Under the pieces are notes generated by a model that worked only from the letters and a program-made list of their open reading frames with translations, was not told where the DNA came from and did no database searches. A stretch of 39,063 bases of DNA from an uncultured Lachnospiraceae bacterium (GTDB lineage: Bacteria > Bacillota > Clostridia > Lachnospirales > Lachnospiraceae): NCBI GenBank assembly GCA_910584205.1, contig CAJUAA010000041.1, positions 1 through 39,063 on the forward strand, written 5' to 3'. The number at the start of each line of letters is the position of its first letter. The first letter of the stretch is position 1. The position numbers were made by a program, and so were the translations under genes. Below are positions 14,687 through 23,189 of this stretch, one piece after another.

Positions 14687-16786
14687 TTATTTTGCCAGCA
14701 ACATCATCAGTTCATTGCTTCGATTGACGAATCTGGTCATGGCCTCCGGTGCGAGCGGCTGATGGCTGATCATGGCCAGATCGTAAAGCTGTTCGCAGAT
14801 CATGTTCGTATGCTCGCCTTCCGGATGCTCAAACAGGTATTTCACCAGCGCGTTGTTGGCGTTCAGGATCAGCGTAGTGGATGTCCCGAAGGCGTTCGGA
14901 TCCATGCCGTACATGTTGTACATCTTCATCATTTCCTGCATCCTGCGGTTTTCCTCGGAGAGGGTAATCATGGACGAAACCTTCTCGTTCTTCAGTTTTT
15001 CCACTTTGACTTCCAGTTTCTCGTTGTTCAGTGCCTTGCGGAACAGTTCCGTCAGAGCGTCGGTCTCCGCCTTCAGCTCCTCCTCGGAAGCCTCCTCCTT
15101 CATGGAATCGGTCACATCCGCGTCGATGCGCTGGAATTTCACCTTCTCGTTCTTCGCCTCCAGATGGCTGATGAACGGACTGTCGATGTTGTGCTTCAGC
15201 ACCACCGCATTCATGCCCTGCTCGCGGAACATGTTGATATACTGGCTCTGCTGCACCTCGTCGGTCACATAGTAGACGGTCGTCTTCGGCTCCTCCTTCT
15301 CTTCTTCGATGGTCTCGCCGTCCGCGGTCTCCACGGTCTGTTCCGGTTCCTCTGCCTTAGACCCCTCGGAAGATTCCTTCACCTCTTCTGCCTCGCCTTC
15401 CTTTTTCTCCGGTTCCAGATACTCTTTTGTCGTTGTATATTTGCCGTCGATGTCCTTGAAGAGCACGTAGTCCATCATACGCTCGCAGAATTTCTCGTCC
15501 TTGATGCAGCCGAACTTGATGAACGGATTGATATCATCCCAGTATTTCTCATAATTCTCACGGTCTGTCTTGCACATGCCGCTTAATTTGTCCGCCACCT
15601 TCTTGGTGATGTAGTCCGATATTTTTTTCACAAAGCCGTCGTTCTGCAGCGCGCTTCTGGATACGTTCAGCGGCAGGTCCGGACAGTCAATGACGCCCTT
15701 TAACAGGAGCAGGAACTCCGGAATCACTTCTTTGATATTGTCCGCGATAAATACCTGATTGTTGTAAAGCTTGATGGTTCCTTCGATGGACTCGTATTCC
15801 ATATTGATCTTCGGGAAATACAGGATGCCCTTTAAATTAAAAGGATAATCCATGTTCAGGTGGATCCAGAACAGCGGCTCCTTGTAGTCCATGAATACTT
15901 TGCGGTAGAACTCCTTGTATTCCTCCTCGCTGCACTCGTTGGGATGCTTCGTCCAGAGCGGCGCCGTATCGCTTAAGGATACCGGACGCCTGTTGATCTT
16001 CACCTTGTCCTTTGCGGGCGAGATCTCCTTCGTCTCCTTCGTGCCGTCCTCGTTCTCGATCTCCTCGGTCTTCGCCTCCTCGTGGATCCGCTCCACAACC
16101 ACGTCGTCCTCGGTCAGCTCGCTCTCGTCGATGGTCTCATACTCCTGCTCCGCGTTTTCCTTCGCCAGGAAAATCTCCACCGGCATGAAGGAGCAGTATT
16201 TGGAAATGACCTCACGGGCCCGGTATTCGTTGGCAAATTCCAGGCTTTCCTCATTCAGGAACAGGGTGATCGTCGTACCTACCGTATCCCTTTCCCCTGC
16301 CGTCATGGAAAATTCCGTTCCGCCGTCGCATTCCCAGTGAACCGGCTCCGCGCCCTCTTTATAGGAAAGCGTATCGATGTGCACCTCGTCCGCCACCATG
16401 AACGCGGAATAGAAGCCCAGGCCAAAATGCCCGATGATCTGATCTTCATTGGTCTTATCCTTATACTGCGCCAGGAAATCCGTCGCTCCGGAGAAAGCAA
16501 TCTGATTGATATACTCCTCCACCTCATCCCCGGTCATGCCCAGACCATTGTCGATGAATTTCAGCGTCTTCTCATCCGGATTGACCAGAATCTGGATCTG
16601 GGGTTTATATTTCTCCGGAAGCGCGTACTCGCCCATCATATCCAGCTTCTTCAGCTTGGTGATGGCGTCGCATCCGTTGGATACCAGCTCCCGGAAAAAA
16701 ATGTCGTGATCGGAATACAGCCATTTCTTAATGATCGGGAAAATGTTGTCACTGTTGATGGAAAGATTACCATGCTTTTCGTTCAT
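14687..16786 (-). CDS. htpG: Molecular chaperone HtpG (Hsp90)
   Basis: Bacterial Hsp90, an ATP-driven dimeric chaperone, 699 aa. The N-terminal GHKL ATPase domain shows FFRELVSNGCDAITKLK, LKFIDNGLGMTGDEV, GHFGLGFYSAFMVAD and GTTITLFL. The middle domain has the catalytic-arginine segment LPLNVSRSALQ. The protein is longer than E. coli HtpG (624 aa) because of two acidic insertions: one near residues 205-250 in the N/M linker region and one near 475-525, both Glu/Lys-rich. The start at 16786 (MNEKHGNLSINSDN) is the family start, with AAAGG about 11 nt upstream; a longer frame to 16828 lacks a ribosome site. A CIRCE operator and a sigma-A promoter lie upstream, so it is probably HrcA-controlled. 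Confidence 0.95.
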   Translation of the reverse strand: MNEKHGNLSINSDNIFPIIKKWLYSDHDIFFRELVSNGCDAITKLKKLDMMGEYALPEKYKPQIQILVNPDEKTLKFIDNGLGMTGDEVEEYINQIAFSGATDFLAQYKDKTNEDQIIGHFGLGFYSAFMVADEVHIDTLSYKEGAEPVHWECDGGTEFSMTAGERDTVGTTITLFLNEESLEFANEYRAREVISKYCSFMPVEIFLAKENAEQEYETIDESELTEDDVVVERIHEEAKTEEIENEDGTKETKEISPAKDKVKINRRPVSLSDTAPLWTKHPNECSEEEYKEFYRKVFMDYKEPLFWIHLNMDYPFNLKGILYFPKINMEYESIEGTIKLYNNQVFIADNIKEVIPEFLLLLKGVIDCPDLPLNVSRSALQNDGFVKKISDYITKKVADKLSGMCKTDRENYEKYWDDINPFIKFGCIKDEKFCERMMDYVLFKDIDGKYTTTKEYLEPEKKEGEAEEVKESSEGSKAEEPEQTVETADGETIEEEKEEPKTTVYYVTDEVQQSQYINMFREQGMNAVVLKHNIDSPFISHLEAKNEKVKFQRIDADVTDSMKEEASEEELKAETDALTELFRKALNNEKLEVKVEKLKNEKVSSMITLSEENRRMQEMMKMYNMYGMDPNAFGTSTTLILNANNALVKYLFEHPEGEHTNMICEQLYDLAMISHQPLAPEAMTRFVNRSNELMMLLAK

Positions 16787-16865
16787 ATTCACACTGCCTT
16801 TCTTTTTCTCATAGATATGTCCGGCCATCTGCCGTATACAGATGCCGCCGAATCAGTTTAATAGT

Positions 16866-16894
16866 AATATAAGCCCGTCCGGCGCAAAAGTCAA
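16866..16894 (-). promoter_or_regulatory. Predicted sigma-A promoter of htpG
   Basis: Minus-strand TTGACT (16894-16889), a 17-nt spacer and TATATT (16871-16866), 80 nt before htpG. Confidence 0.7.
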
Positions 16895-16901
16895 GAGATT
16901 T

Positions 16902-16928
16902 TTAGCACTCAATCTTTGTGAGTGCTAA
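16902..16928. promoter_or_regulatory. CIRCE operator (HrcA site) upstream of htpG
   Basis: TTAGCACTC, 9 nt, GAGTGCTAA: a perfect match to the CIRCE consensus. It sits 8 nt upstream of the htpG -35. A divergent promoter for the kinase-like gene begins about 50 nt to its right, so it could influence both. Confidence 0.95.
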
Positions 16929-16978
16929 TAATTTTTTATAAAAAAAAGAAACAATTTCTAAAACGCTTCTTCTATTTG

Positions 16979-17007
16979 TTGATTTTGACTATAGCTTATG
17001 GTACAAT
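16979..17007 (+). promoter_or_regulatory. Predicted sigma-A promoter of the cytidylate-kinase-like gene
   Basis: TTGATT (16979-16984), a 17-nt spacer and TACAAT (17002-17007), 40 nt before the start codon. Confidence 0.55.
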
Positions 17008-17047
17008 AAAGCCACGATTATAATATTTCCACAAAGGGGTGGTGTAC

Positions 17048-17677
17048 ATGGCTAAAAAATTTACGATTACATTGGGACGTGAATGCGGGGCGGGCGCTAC
17101 GCATATCGCGCAGACTCTTTCCGAAGAACTTCAGATCCCCTACTACGACAAGGATATTTTCCGTATGGTTTCCGACCGAAGCGGCGTTCTGGAGGAGTTT
17201 TTCCATGTGAACAATGAACGTCCCGGCAACAATCTTCTGTACAAGTTTATCAAGGATCTGAACCCGAAGGACCAGAAGCCTTCCCTGGGAAAGGACATCG
17301 TATCCCCGGATAATCTGTTCCGCTTCCAGTCTGAACTGATCCGGGAGCTGGCGGAGAACGAGACCTGTATGATCATCGGACGCTGTGCGGATTACATTCT
17401 GAAGGACTACGATCATATCGTCAAGATCTTCGTATGCGGAGATTCCGAAAGCAAGGTCCATCGGATGATGCGCACCTTCTCCCTGGAGAGGAACACCGCC
17501 GTCGAACGAATCCGGGATACGGACAAACAGCGCCGTAAGTATTACAATTATTACACCGGTAAGACCTGGGACGCCGCTGCGAATTATGACCTGTGCCTGA
17601 ACACCGGCAATATGTCCATCCAGCAGGCCGCTGAAGTCATCAAGTGCTATCTCCGGGAAAAAGAATACATCGACTGA
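17048..17677 (+). CDS. Cytidylate kinase-like family protein
   Basis: P-loop kinase-like protein (209 aa) resembling the cytidylate-kinase-like family common in Clostridia. The N-terminal nucleotide loop is TITLGRECGAGATHIAQTL (family form GRxxGSGGxxIA), followed by the IPYYDKDIFRMVS segment, then IIGRCADYIL, the phosphate/lid arginines HRMMR and DKQRRKYYNYYTG, and a final nucleotide-binding NYDLCLNTG. Such proteins are of unproven substrate. The start at 17048 (MAKKFTITLG) has AAAGGGGTGG upstream; an ATG 9 nt earlier is less well placed. A single-gene unit with its own promoter and terminator. Confidence 0.85.
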   Translation: MAKKFTITLGRECGAGATHIAQTLSEELQIPYYDKDIFRMVSDRSGVLEEFFHVNNERPGNNLLYKFIKDLNPKDQKPSLGKDIVSPDNLFRFQSELIRELAENETCMIIGRCADYILKDYDHIVKIFVCGDSESKVHRMMRTFSLERNTAVERIRDTDKQRRKYYNYYTGKTWDAAANYDLCLNTGNMSIQQAAEVIKCYLREKEYID

Positions 17678-17683
17678 CCAGAC

Positions 17684-17730
17684 AAGGGCAGCCCCGCGGA
17701 CGAAAGATACGTCCCGGAACTGCCCTTTTT
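17684..17730. terminator. Bidirectional rho-independent terminator
   Basis: AAGGGCAG pairs with CTGCCCTT; an inner GGACG/CGTCC pair tops the stem, and TTTTT follows on the plus strand. It lies between the convergent kinase-like and CsoR-like genes. Confidence 0.8.
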
Positions 17731-17749
17731 CCGGCTTTTCTGCCATTTC

Positions 17750-18187
17750 TCATTTCATAAAACGGTCGATCGCTTCCGTCAGATCCGCGATGGACTCCAT
17801 ATCCCCGCATTCCACCGCCTCCACCAGACAGTGCTCGATATGATCTTTCAGAATGACCTTCCCCGTATTATTGATCGCCGACTTCACTGCCGAGAGCTGG
17901 ATCAGCACCTCGCTGCAGTCTCTGCCGTCCTCCACCATACGGCGGATGGATTCCAGATGTCCGATCGCCCTGGAAAGGCGGTTCAGTACGGCCTTTGTAT
18001 TCGCATGGGTGTGGGTATGCCCGTGTCCGTGAGCGCCCTCCGCTCCATGTTCATGCCCATGGGCGCTTTCCGCTCCATGCTCATGGGTGTGGCCGTGCCC
18101 GTGGGCGCTCTTCGCCCCATGCTCATGGGTATGCTCATACACCGTCCCGTCCGGAGCTGTGTGTGTATGTGTTTCTCCTGCTGCCAT
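17750..18187 (-). CDS. CsoR-family metal-sensing repressor with His-rich N terminus
   Basis: A 145-aa protein. Residues 62-145 form the three-helix CsoR/FrmR domain: VLNRLSRAIGHLESIRRMV, DCSEVLIQLSAVKSAIN and LKDHIEHCLVEA. The three Cu(I) ligands of CsoR are present with the right spacing: Cys91, His116 and Cys120 (25 and 4 residues apart). The first 61 residues are unusual: 18 histidines in HGH, HTH and HEH units within repeated AHGHGHTHEHGAE-like blocks, a likely extra metal-binding tail. GGAGGAAGC lies upstream of the ATG. It follows asnS by 20 nt and is probably the last gene of the pyk-asnS unit. No copA/copZ gene is adjacent. Copper response is inferred from ligands. Confidence 0.85.
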   Translation of the reverse strand: MAAGETHTHTAPDGTVYEHTHEHGAKSAHGHGHTHEHGAESAHGHEHGAEGAHGHGHTHTHANTKAVLNRLSRAIGHLESIRRMVEDGRDCSEVLIQLSAVKSAINNTGKVILKDHIEHCLVEAVECGDMESIADLTEAIDRFMK

Positions 18188-18207
18188 CTTCTGCTTCCTC
18201 CGGGCTT

Positions 18208-19599
18208 CTACAGATCACAGTTCTTCACGGTTCTCGGGAACGGGATCACGTCGCGGATATTTCCCATACCGGTCAGATACATGACGCAGCGTTCAAATCC
18301 GAGTCCGAAGCCTGCATGGCGTGCGGTTCCGTATTTTCGAAGATCCAGATAGAACCCGTAGTCCTCTTTGTTCAGCCCCATCTCGTCCATACGGGCGGAC
18401 AGTTTCTTCAGATCGTCCTCCCTCTGGCTGCCTCCGATGATCTCGCCGATTCCCGGAACCAGGCAGTCCATGGCCGCCACCGTCCGGTTATCCTCGTTCA
18501 TCTTCATATAAAACGCCTTGATCTCCTTCGGGTAATCCGTCACAAATACCGGACGCTTGAACACCTGTTCGGTCAGATAGCGCTCATGCTCCGTCTGCAG
18601 GTCGCAGCCCCAGGAAACCTTGTAGTCAAAATGTTTGTTGTTCTTCTCAAGAATCTCCACGGCCTCCGTATAGGTCACATGGCCGAATTCCGAATCCAGC
18701 ACATGGTTCAGACGCTCCAGAAGTCCCTTGTCCACAAAGGAATTGAAGAAATTCATCTCCTCCGGCGCATGCTCCAGCACATAGCGGATCACATATTTCA
18801 GCATGTCCTCCGCCACCTGCATATTGTCTGTCAGATCCGCAAACGCCATCTCCGGCTCGATCATCCAGAACTCCGCCGCATGACGGGTCGTATTGGAGTT
18901 CTCCGCCCGGAAGGTAGGGCCAAAGGTGTAGATGTTGCGGAACGCCATGGCAAAGGTCTCGCCGTTCAGCTGGCCGCTGACCGTCAGGTTGGTCGGTTTG
19001 CAGAAGAAATCCTTTGAGAAATCCACGCTCCCGTCATCCGTCCTTGGCACGTTGTCCAGATCCAGCGTCGTCACCTGGAACATCTCTCCCGCCCCTTCAC
19101 AGTCGCTTCCGGTAATCAGCGGCGTGTGCACATAGACGAATCCTCTCTCCTGGAAAAACCGATGGATCGCATAGGCGGTCAGCGAGCGCACGCGGAACAC
19201 TGCCTGAAACATGTTCGTCCGGGGACGAAGATGCGTCATGGTCCTCAGATATTCCAGTGTATGCCGCTTTTTCTGCAGCGGATAATCCGGCGCGGACGCG
19301 CCTTCCAGCGTCACCTCCGCCGCCTGGATCTCGAAGGGCTGCTTTGCCTGGGGCGTCGCCACCAGCGTTCCCCGCACGATCACCGCAGCCCCTACGTTCA
19401 GTTTGCTGATCTGCGCAAAATTGTCCATGGTATCGTGATAAACGACCTGCAGCGGCTCAAAGAAGCTGCCGTCATGCAGCACAAGGAAACCAAAGCTTTT
19501 GGAATCACGCACGCTGCGGACCCATCCTCCTACGGTAATCTCCCTGTCCAGCCAGGCCTCTCTGTCCCGATACAGTTCACGAATCGTTGTCAGTTCCAT
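18208..19599 (-). CDS. asnS: Asparaginyl-tRNA synthetase
   Basis: Class IIb aminoacyl-tRNA synthetase (463 aa) that charges tRNA-Asn. An N-terminal OB-fold anticodon domain (ITVGGWVRSVRDSKSFGFL) precedes the catalytic core: TRTNMFQAVFRVRS-type motif 1 region (RPRTNMFQAVFRVR), motif 2 with FRAENSNTTRHAAEFWMIEPE, and motif 3 GFGLGFERCVMYLTG. The C terminus RDVIPFPRTVKNCDL is typical of AsnS. The start at 19599 (MELTTIRELYRD) is the family start, with AGAGGGGA upstream; an extension to 19659 would overlap pyk. It begins 22 nt after pyk. No T-box leader is present, as expected inside an operon. Confidence 0.95.
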   Translation of the reverse strand: MELTTIRELYRDREAWLDREITVGGWVRSVRDSKSFGFLVLHDGSFFEPLQVVYHDTMDNFAQISKLNVGAAVIVRGTLVATPQAKQPFEIQAAEVTLEGASAPDYPLQKKRHTLEYLRTMTHLRPRTNMFQAVFRVRSLTAYAIHRFFQERGFVYVHTPLITGSDCEGAGEMFQVTTLDLDNVPRTDDGSVDFSKDFFCKPTNLTVSGQLNGETFAMAFRNIYTFGPTFRAENSNTTRHAAEFWMIEPEMAFADLTDNMQVAEDMLKYVIRYVLEHAPEEMNFFNSFVDKGLLERLNHVLDSEFGHVTYTEAVEILEKNNKHFDYKVSWGCDLQTEHERYLTEQVFKRPVFVTDYPKEIKAFYMKMNEDNRTVAAMDCLVPGIGEIIGGSQREDDLKKLSARMDEMGLNKEDYGFYLDLRKYGTARHAGFGLGFERCVMYLTGMGNIRDVIPFPRTVKNCDL

Positions 19600-19621
19600 A
19601 TGAAAAAATCCCCTCTCTGTT

Positions 19622-21364
19622 CTATCTGCCGCTGTATACGATTCCCTGTTCCGCGTCAATGGTCACGAACGTTCCGGATTTCAGGATGCTGCCCGCATTC
19701 CTTGCTCCTACGATCACAGGAATATCCAGCGCCATGCCGACGATCGCCGCATGGCTGTAGCGGTCTCCGGTCTCGGTTACGATACCTGCCGCATCTTTCA
19801 GCCTGCTCATCATCTCATTGGTCGTCTGCTCCACCACAAGGATGTCGCCCGGCCGGAAGTCGTGCTCCAGATCTTTCATATCCCTGCATACACAGACTTT
19901 TCCGGACTTCTTCAGTTTGTTGCAGCCCTTACCGGTAATCAGCGTATTGCCCGCCACATGCACCTTGATCATATTGGTCGTTCCGGACATTCCAAGCGGA
20001 ACGCCTGCCGTAATGACCGCCAGTTCCCCTCTCTTAATCAGCCCTTTCTGCTCGGCCTTCTCCACTGCATGGTCAAACAGCTCGTCCGCGCTTTCCTCTT
20101 CCTCCATGAGGATCGGCACCACGCCCCAGCACAGATTCAGCTGGCGGCACACCCGCTCCTCCGTGGAACAGCCGATAATCGGGACGGACGGACGGTATTT
20201 GGAAATACTGCCCACGGTCTTGCCCGACTTTGACACCGCCACGATGGCAGCCGCCTTCAGATCCATGGCAGTCGTGCAGGTCGCATGGGAGATGGCGTTG
20301 GTCACGTCCGGGCGGTGGGACAGCCTGCGGGGTTTGAATTCCGTCGTATAATCGATGTCCTTTTCCGTACGCTCCGCGATCCGCGCCATGGTCTTCACGG
20401 CTTCCACCGGATAGGCGCCTGCAGCCGTCTCTCCGGACAGCATGATCGCACTGGTTCCCTGATAGATGGCGTTGGACACATCTGACGTCTCCGCACGGGT
20501 CGGACGCGGATTCTTGATCATGGAATCCAGCATCTGGGTAGCCGTAATGACCGGCTTGTCCATACTGATGCACAGACGGATCAGCTTTTTCTGGATCACA
20601 GGCACATCCTCCAGCGGGATCTCCACGCCCATGTCTCCCCTTGCGATCATGATGCCGTCCGCCACCCGGAGGATCGCCGCACAGTTCTCCACGCCCTGCA
20701 TGTTCTCGATCTTGGCGATAATCCGGATTCCCTCTCCGTTGTGATCCTGCAGGATTTTGCGGAGTTCCAGAATATCCTCCGCCGTTCTGGTAAAGGACGC
20801 CGCGATATAATCAAAGCCCTGCTCCGCCGCAAAGACAATATCGTCGAAATCTTTCTGGCTGACAAACGGCATCCGCAGCTCCGCGCCCGGCACGTTCACG
20901 CCTTTTCTGTTGGAGATAAATCCGCCGTTCTTCACCTGGCAGACGATCTCCTTCCCTTCGATCCGCAGAACCTCCATGCCGATCAGACCGTCGTCAATCA
21001 GGATGGAATCTCCCGGACAGACATCCTGATACAGCTCCTTGTAGGTAATGGATACCTTCTCCGGCGTACCGGTGATCTCTTCATCCGTAAGGGTAAAGGT
21101 CTGTCCCGTCTTCAGTTCCAGCTTTCCGCCCTCTACTTCTCCGATCCGGATCTCCGGTCCTTTTGTATCCAGAAGCGCCGCCACCGGAAGTCCCAGTTCC
21201 TCACGGATTTTTTTCACCGCATCCAGCCGCACTTTCTGTTCCTCATGGCTTCCATGGGAAAAATTCATCCTGGCAACCGCCATACCCTCCAGCATCAGCT
21301 GGCGCAGAACCTCTTCCTTGTCTGTCGACGGCCCCAACGTACATACAATTTTTGTTTTCCTCAT
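19622..21364 (-). CDS. pyk: Pyruvate kinase with C-terminal PEP-utiliser domain
   Basis: Glycolytic enzyme making ATP and pyruvate from phosphoenolpyruvate, 580 aa. Start MRKTKIVCTLGPSTD, substrate loop RMNFSHGSHEE, catalytic Lys segment IIAKIENMQGVEN, and RAETSDVSNAIYQGTSAIML are all present. Residues about 475-580 are the extra swivelling phosphohistidine-like domain of Firmicutes pyruvate kinases (GIVTETGDRYSHAAIVGMAL), with its Ser/Thr-His region intact; B. subtilis Pyk has the same 585-aa layout. First gene of the pyk-asnS-CsoR unit. Confidence 0.95.
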   Translation of the reverse strand: MRKTKIVCTLGPSTDKEEVLRQLMLEGMAVARMNFSHGSHEEQKVRLDAVKKIREELGLPVAALLDTKGPEIRIGEVEGGKLELKTGQTFTLTDEEITGTPEKVSITYKELYQDVCPGDSILIDDGLIGMEVLRIEGKEIVCQVKNGGFISNRKGVNVPGAELRMPFVSQKDFDDIVFAAEQGFDYIAASFTRTAEDILELRKILQDHNGEGIRIIAKIENMQGVENCAAILRVADGIMIARGDMGVEIPLEDVPVIQKKLIRLCISMDKPVITATQMLDSMIKNPRPTRAETSDVSNAIYQGTSAIMLSGETAAGAYPVEAVKTMARIAERTEKDIDYTTEFKPRRLSHRPDVTNAISHATCTTAMDLKAAAIVAVSKSGKTVGSISKYRPSVPIIGCSTEERVCRQLNLCWGVVPILMEEEESADELFDHAVEKAEQKGLIKRGELAVITAGVPLGMSGTTNMIKVHVAGNTLITGKGCNKLKKSGKVCVCRDMKDLEHDFRPGDILVVEQTTNEMMSRLKDAAGIVTETGDRYSHAAIVGMALDIPVIVGARNAGSILKSGTFVTIDAEQGIVYSGR

Positions 21365-21499
21365 AACCTGCGATATCCCTGTCCTTTCCTTTTTTTATTC
21401 CACATGATCCTTTTTCGACCATGCAAAGACCGATTCACACAGTATAGTTTACCATTTCTCCTTCTTTTTTACAATAAAAAGGTAACGGAATGAAAGAAA

Positions 21500-21555
21500 A
21501 GGACCCGCCGCGGGCCGCTGTCCCCCGCAGAACCCGTTTCCGAAACGGATTCTGC
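21500..21555 (-). terminator. Possible terminator region after guaB
   Basis: Two hairpins in the gap before pyk: CGCAGAA..CCGTTTC pairing with GAAACGG..TTCTGCG (21526-21555), and a GC-rich GGAC..GTCC stem at 21500-21522 followed on the minus strand by TTTTCTTT. The pairing is good but no clean U run follows the first hairpin. The rest of the 230-nt pyk-guaB gap shows nothing else convincing. Confidence 0.45.
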
Positions 21556-21594
21556 GAAGGAATACCGGCCTTCGGCAGGCGTCCTGTCATCGTT

Positions 21595-23049
21595 TTATTC
21601 ATTTACGCTGTAGTTCGGCGCTTCCTTTGTGATATGGATATCATGGGGATGGCTTTCCTTCAGAGAAGCGGCGGAGATCTTCATGAATTCTGCCGTCGTC
21701 TTCAGCGTCTCCACATCCGCTGCGCCGCACAGTCCCATGCCGGAACGCAGGCCCCCCAGAAGCTGGAAGATCGTATCTTCCACATAACCCTTGTACGCCA
21801 CACGTCCTTCCACGCCTTCCGGCACCAGTTTTTTGGCGTCGCTCTGGAAGTAGCGGTCCTTGGACCCGTTCTCCATGGCAGAGATGGACCCCATTCCGCG
21901 GTAAACCTTGTATTTTCTTCCCTGATACAGCTCAAAAGATCCCGGGCTCTCATCGCAGCCTGCGAAGATACTGCCCATCATGCAGACGTTGGCGCCTGCC
22001 GCGATGGCCTTTGTAATATCACCGGAATATTTGATGCCTCCGTCCGCGATAATCGGCACTCCGTACTCCTTTGCCACCGCATAGCAGTTCATGATCGCAC
22101 TGATCTGGGGTACGCCCACGCCGGATACGACTCTGGTGGTGCAGATGGACCCCGGTCCGATGCCGACCTTCACCGCATCCGCTCCCGCTTCGATCAGCGC
22201 CTTCGTCGCCGCTCCCGTCGCCACATTGCCGGCGATCACCGGCACATCCGGGTATGTCTCCTTCAGCATCTTCAGGCACCGGATTACATTTGCAGAGTGG
22301 CCGTGAGAAGAATCCAGCACCAGCACGTCCACATGGGCTTCGATCAGCGCTTTGGCACGGTCCAGTACGTTGGCCGTGATGCCGATGCCGGCGCCGCACA
22401 GAAGCCTTCCCTGCTCATCCTTTGCCGCCAGAGGATACTTGATCTGCTTTTCAATATCCTTGATCGTAATCAGGCCCTTCAGGTTAAAGTCCTTATCGAC
22501 GATCGGAAGCTTTTCCTTCCTCGCCCTGCCGAGAATAGTCTTCGCTTCATCCAGCGTGATGCCTTCCTGCGCGGTGACCAGGTTCTCGGACGTCATGGAT
22601 TCCTTGATTTTCTTTGTAAAATCGGTCTCAAACTTCAGATCCCGGTTGGTGATGATACCCACCAGCTTTTTGCCCTCTGTGATGGGCACGCCGGAAATCC
22701 GGTATTTCCCCATCAGCACATCCGCGTCTGCCAGTGTATGTTCCGGAGTCAAAGAGAATGGGTCAGTGATGACGCCGTTTTCAGAACGTTTTACCTTATC
22801 TACTTCCTCTGCCTGTTCTTCAATGGACATGTTCTTATGGATGATACCGATCCCGCCCTGTCTCGCCATGGCAATCGCCATCCGGTATTCCGTCACCGTG
22901 TCCATGCCCGCACTCATCATTGGAATGTTCAGCCTGATGGTTTTCGTCAGCCAGGTCTCCAGATTGACCTGGTTCGGAATTACTTCAGAATAAGCAGGTA
23001 CCAGAAGAACGTCGTCAAATGTAATACCTTCACCGATAATTTTGCCCAT
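21595..23049 (-). CDS. guaB: IMP dehydrogenase
   Basis: NAD-dependent enzyme (484 aa) converting IMP to XMP, the committed step of guanine nucleotide synthesis. The TIM-barrel start is GITFDDVLLVPAYSEV; a CBS-domain pair occupies about residues 90-200 (ISGVPITEGKKLVGIITNRD, KEKLPIVDKDFNLKGLITIK). The catalytic loop has GPGSICTTRVVSGVGVPQ with the active cysteine, and the flap has MGSISAMENGSKDRYFQ. Full length. Own promoter, single-gene unit between groEL and pyk. Confidence 0.97.
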   Translation of the reverse strand: MGKIIGEGITFDDVLLVPAYSEVIPNQVNLETWLTKTIRLNIPMMSAGMDTVTEYRMAIAMARQGGIGIIHKNMSIEEQAEEVDKVKRSENGVITDPFSLTPEHTLADADVLMGKYRISGVPITEGKKLVGIITNRDLKFETDFTKKIKESMTSENLVTAQEGITLDEAKTILGRARKEKLPIVDKDFNLKGLITIKDIEKQIKYPLAAKDEQGRLLCGAGIGITANVLDRAKALIEAHVDVLVLDSSHGHSANVIRCLKMLKETYPDVPVIAGNVATGAATKALIEAGADAVKVGIGPGSICTTRVVSGVGVPQISAIMNCYAVAKEYGVPIIADGGIKYSGDITKAIAAGANVCMMGSIFAGCDESPGSFELYQGRKYKVYRGMGSISAMENGSKDRYFQSDAKKLVPEGVEGRVAYKGYVEDTIFQLLGGLRSGMGLCGAADVETLKTTAEFMKISAASLKESHPHDIHITKEAPNYSVNE

Positions 23050-23087
23050 TTCTTTTCCTCTCTTTCTTTTGTTCTATAATTTAAAAC

Positions 23088-23116
23088 AGTCTATCAGATC
23101 GCATCCGTTATGTCAA
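23088..23116 (-). promoter_or_regulatory. Predicted sigma-A promoter of guaB
   Basis: Minus-strand perfect TTGACA (23116-23111), a 17-nt spacer and TAGACT (23093-23088), 39 nt before guaB. Confidence 0.75.
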
Positions 23117-23128
23117 TGCATTTTATGG

Positions 23129-23160
23129 AAAAAAGGACACTGACTCGCAGCGTCCTTTTT
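23129..23160. terminator. Terminator between groEL and guaB
   Basis: AAAAAAGGAC and GTCCTTTTT enclose a CTG/CAG pair; the stem can act on both strands. It lies 30 nt after groEL and just before the guaB promoter. Confidence 0.8.
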
Positions 23161-23189
23161 ACTGTTTGCACAGAACGATATTCAGGGAA

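Noticed and set aside
17048..17677. Loss of the P-loop lysine in the cytidylate-kinase-like protein as a sign of inactivity.
   Set aside because: The family form GRxxGSGGxxIA also lacks the classic GKS/T, so this is a normal family feature.
17995..18140. Short tandem repeats that could suggest a CRISPR-like or minisatellite array.
   Set aside because: They are the codons of the His-rich tail of the CsoR-like protein, in frame and of uneven length.
19622..19930. Extra C-terminal domain of pyruvate kinase as a gene fusion.
   Set aside because: It is the standard PEP-utiliser-like domain of many Firmicutes pyruvate kinases.
21490..23079. Plus-strand open frame (529 codons) antisense to guaB.
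   Set aside because: It mirrors the guaB frame almost exactly, with composition typical of a shadow frame.
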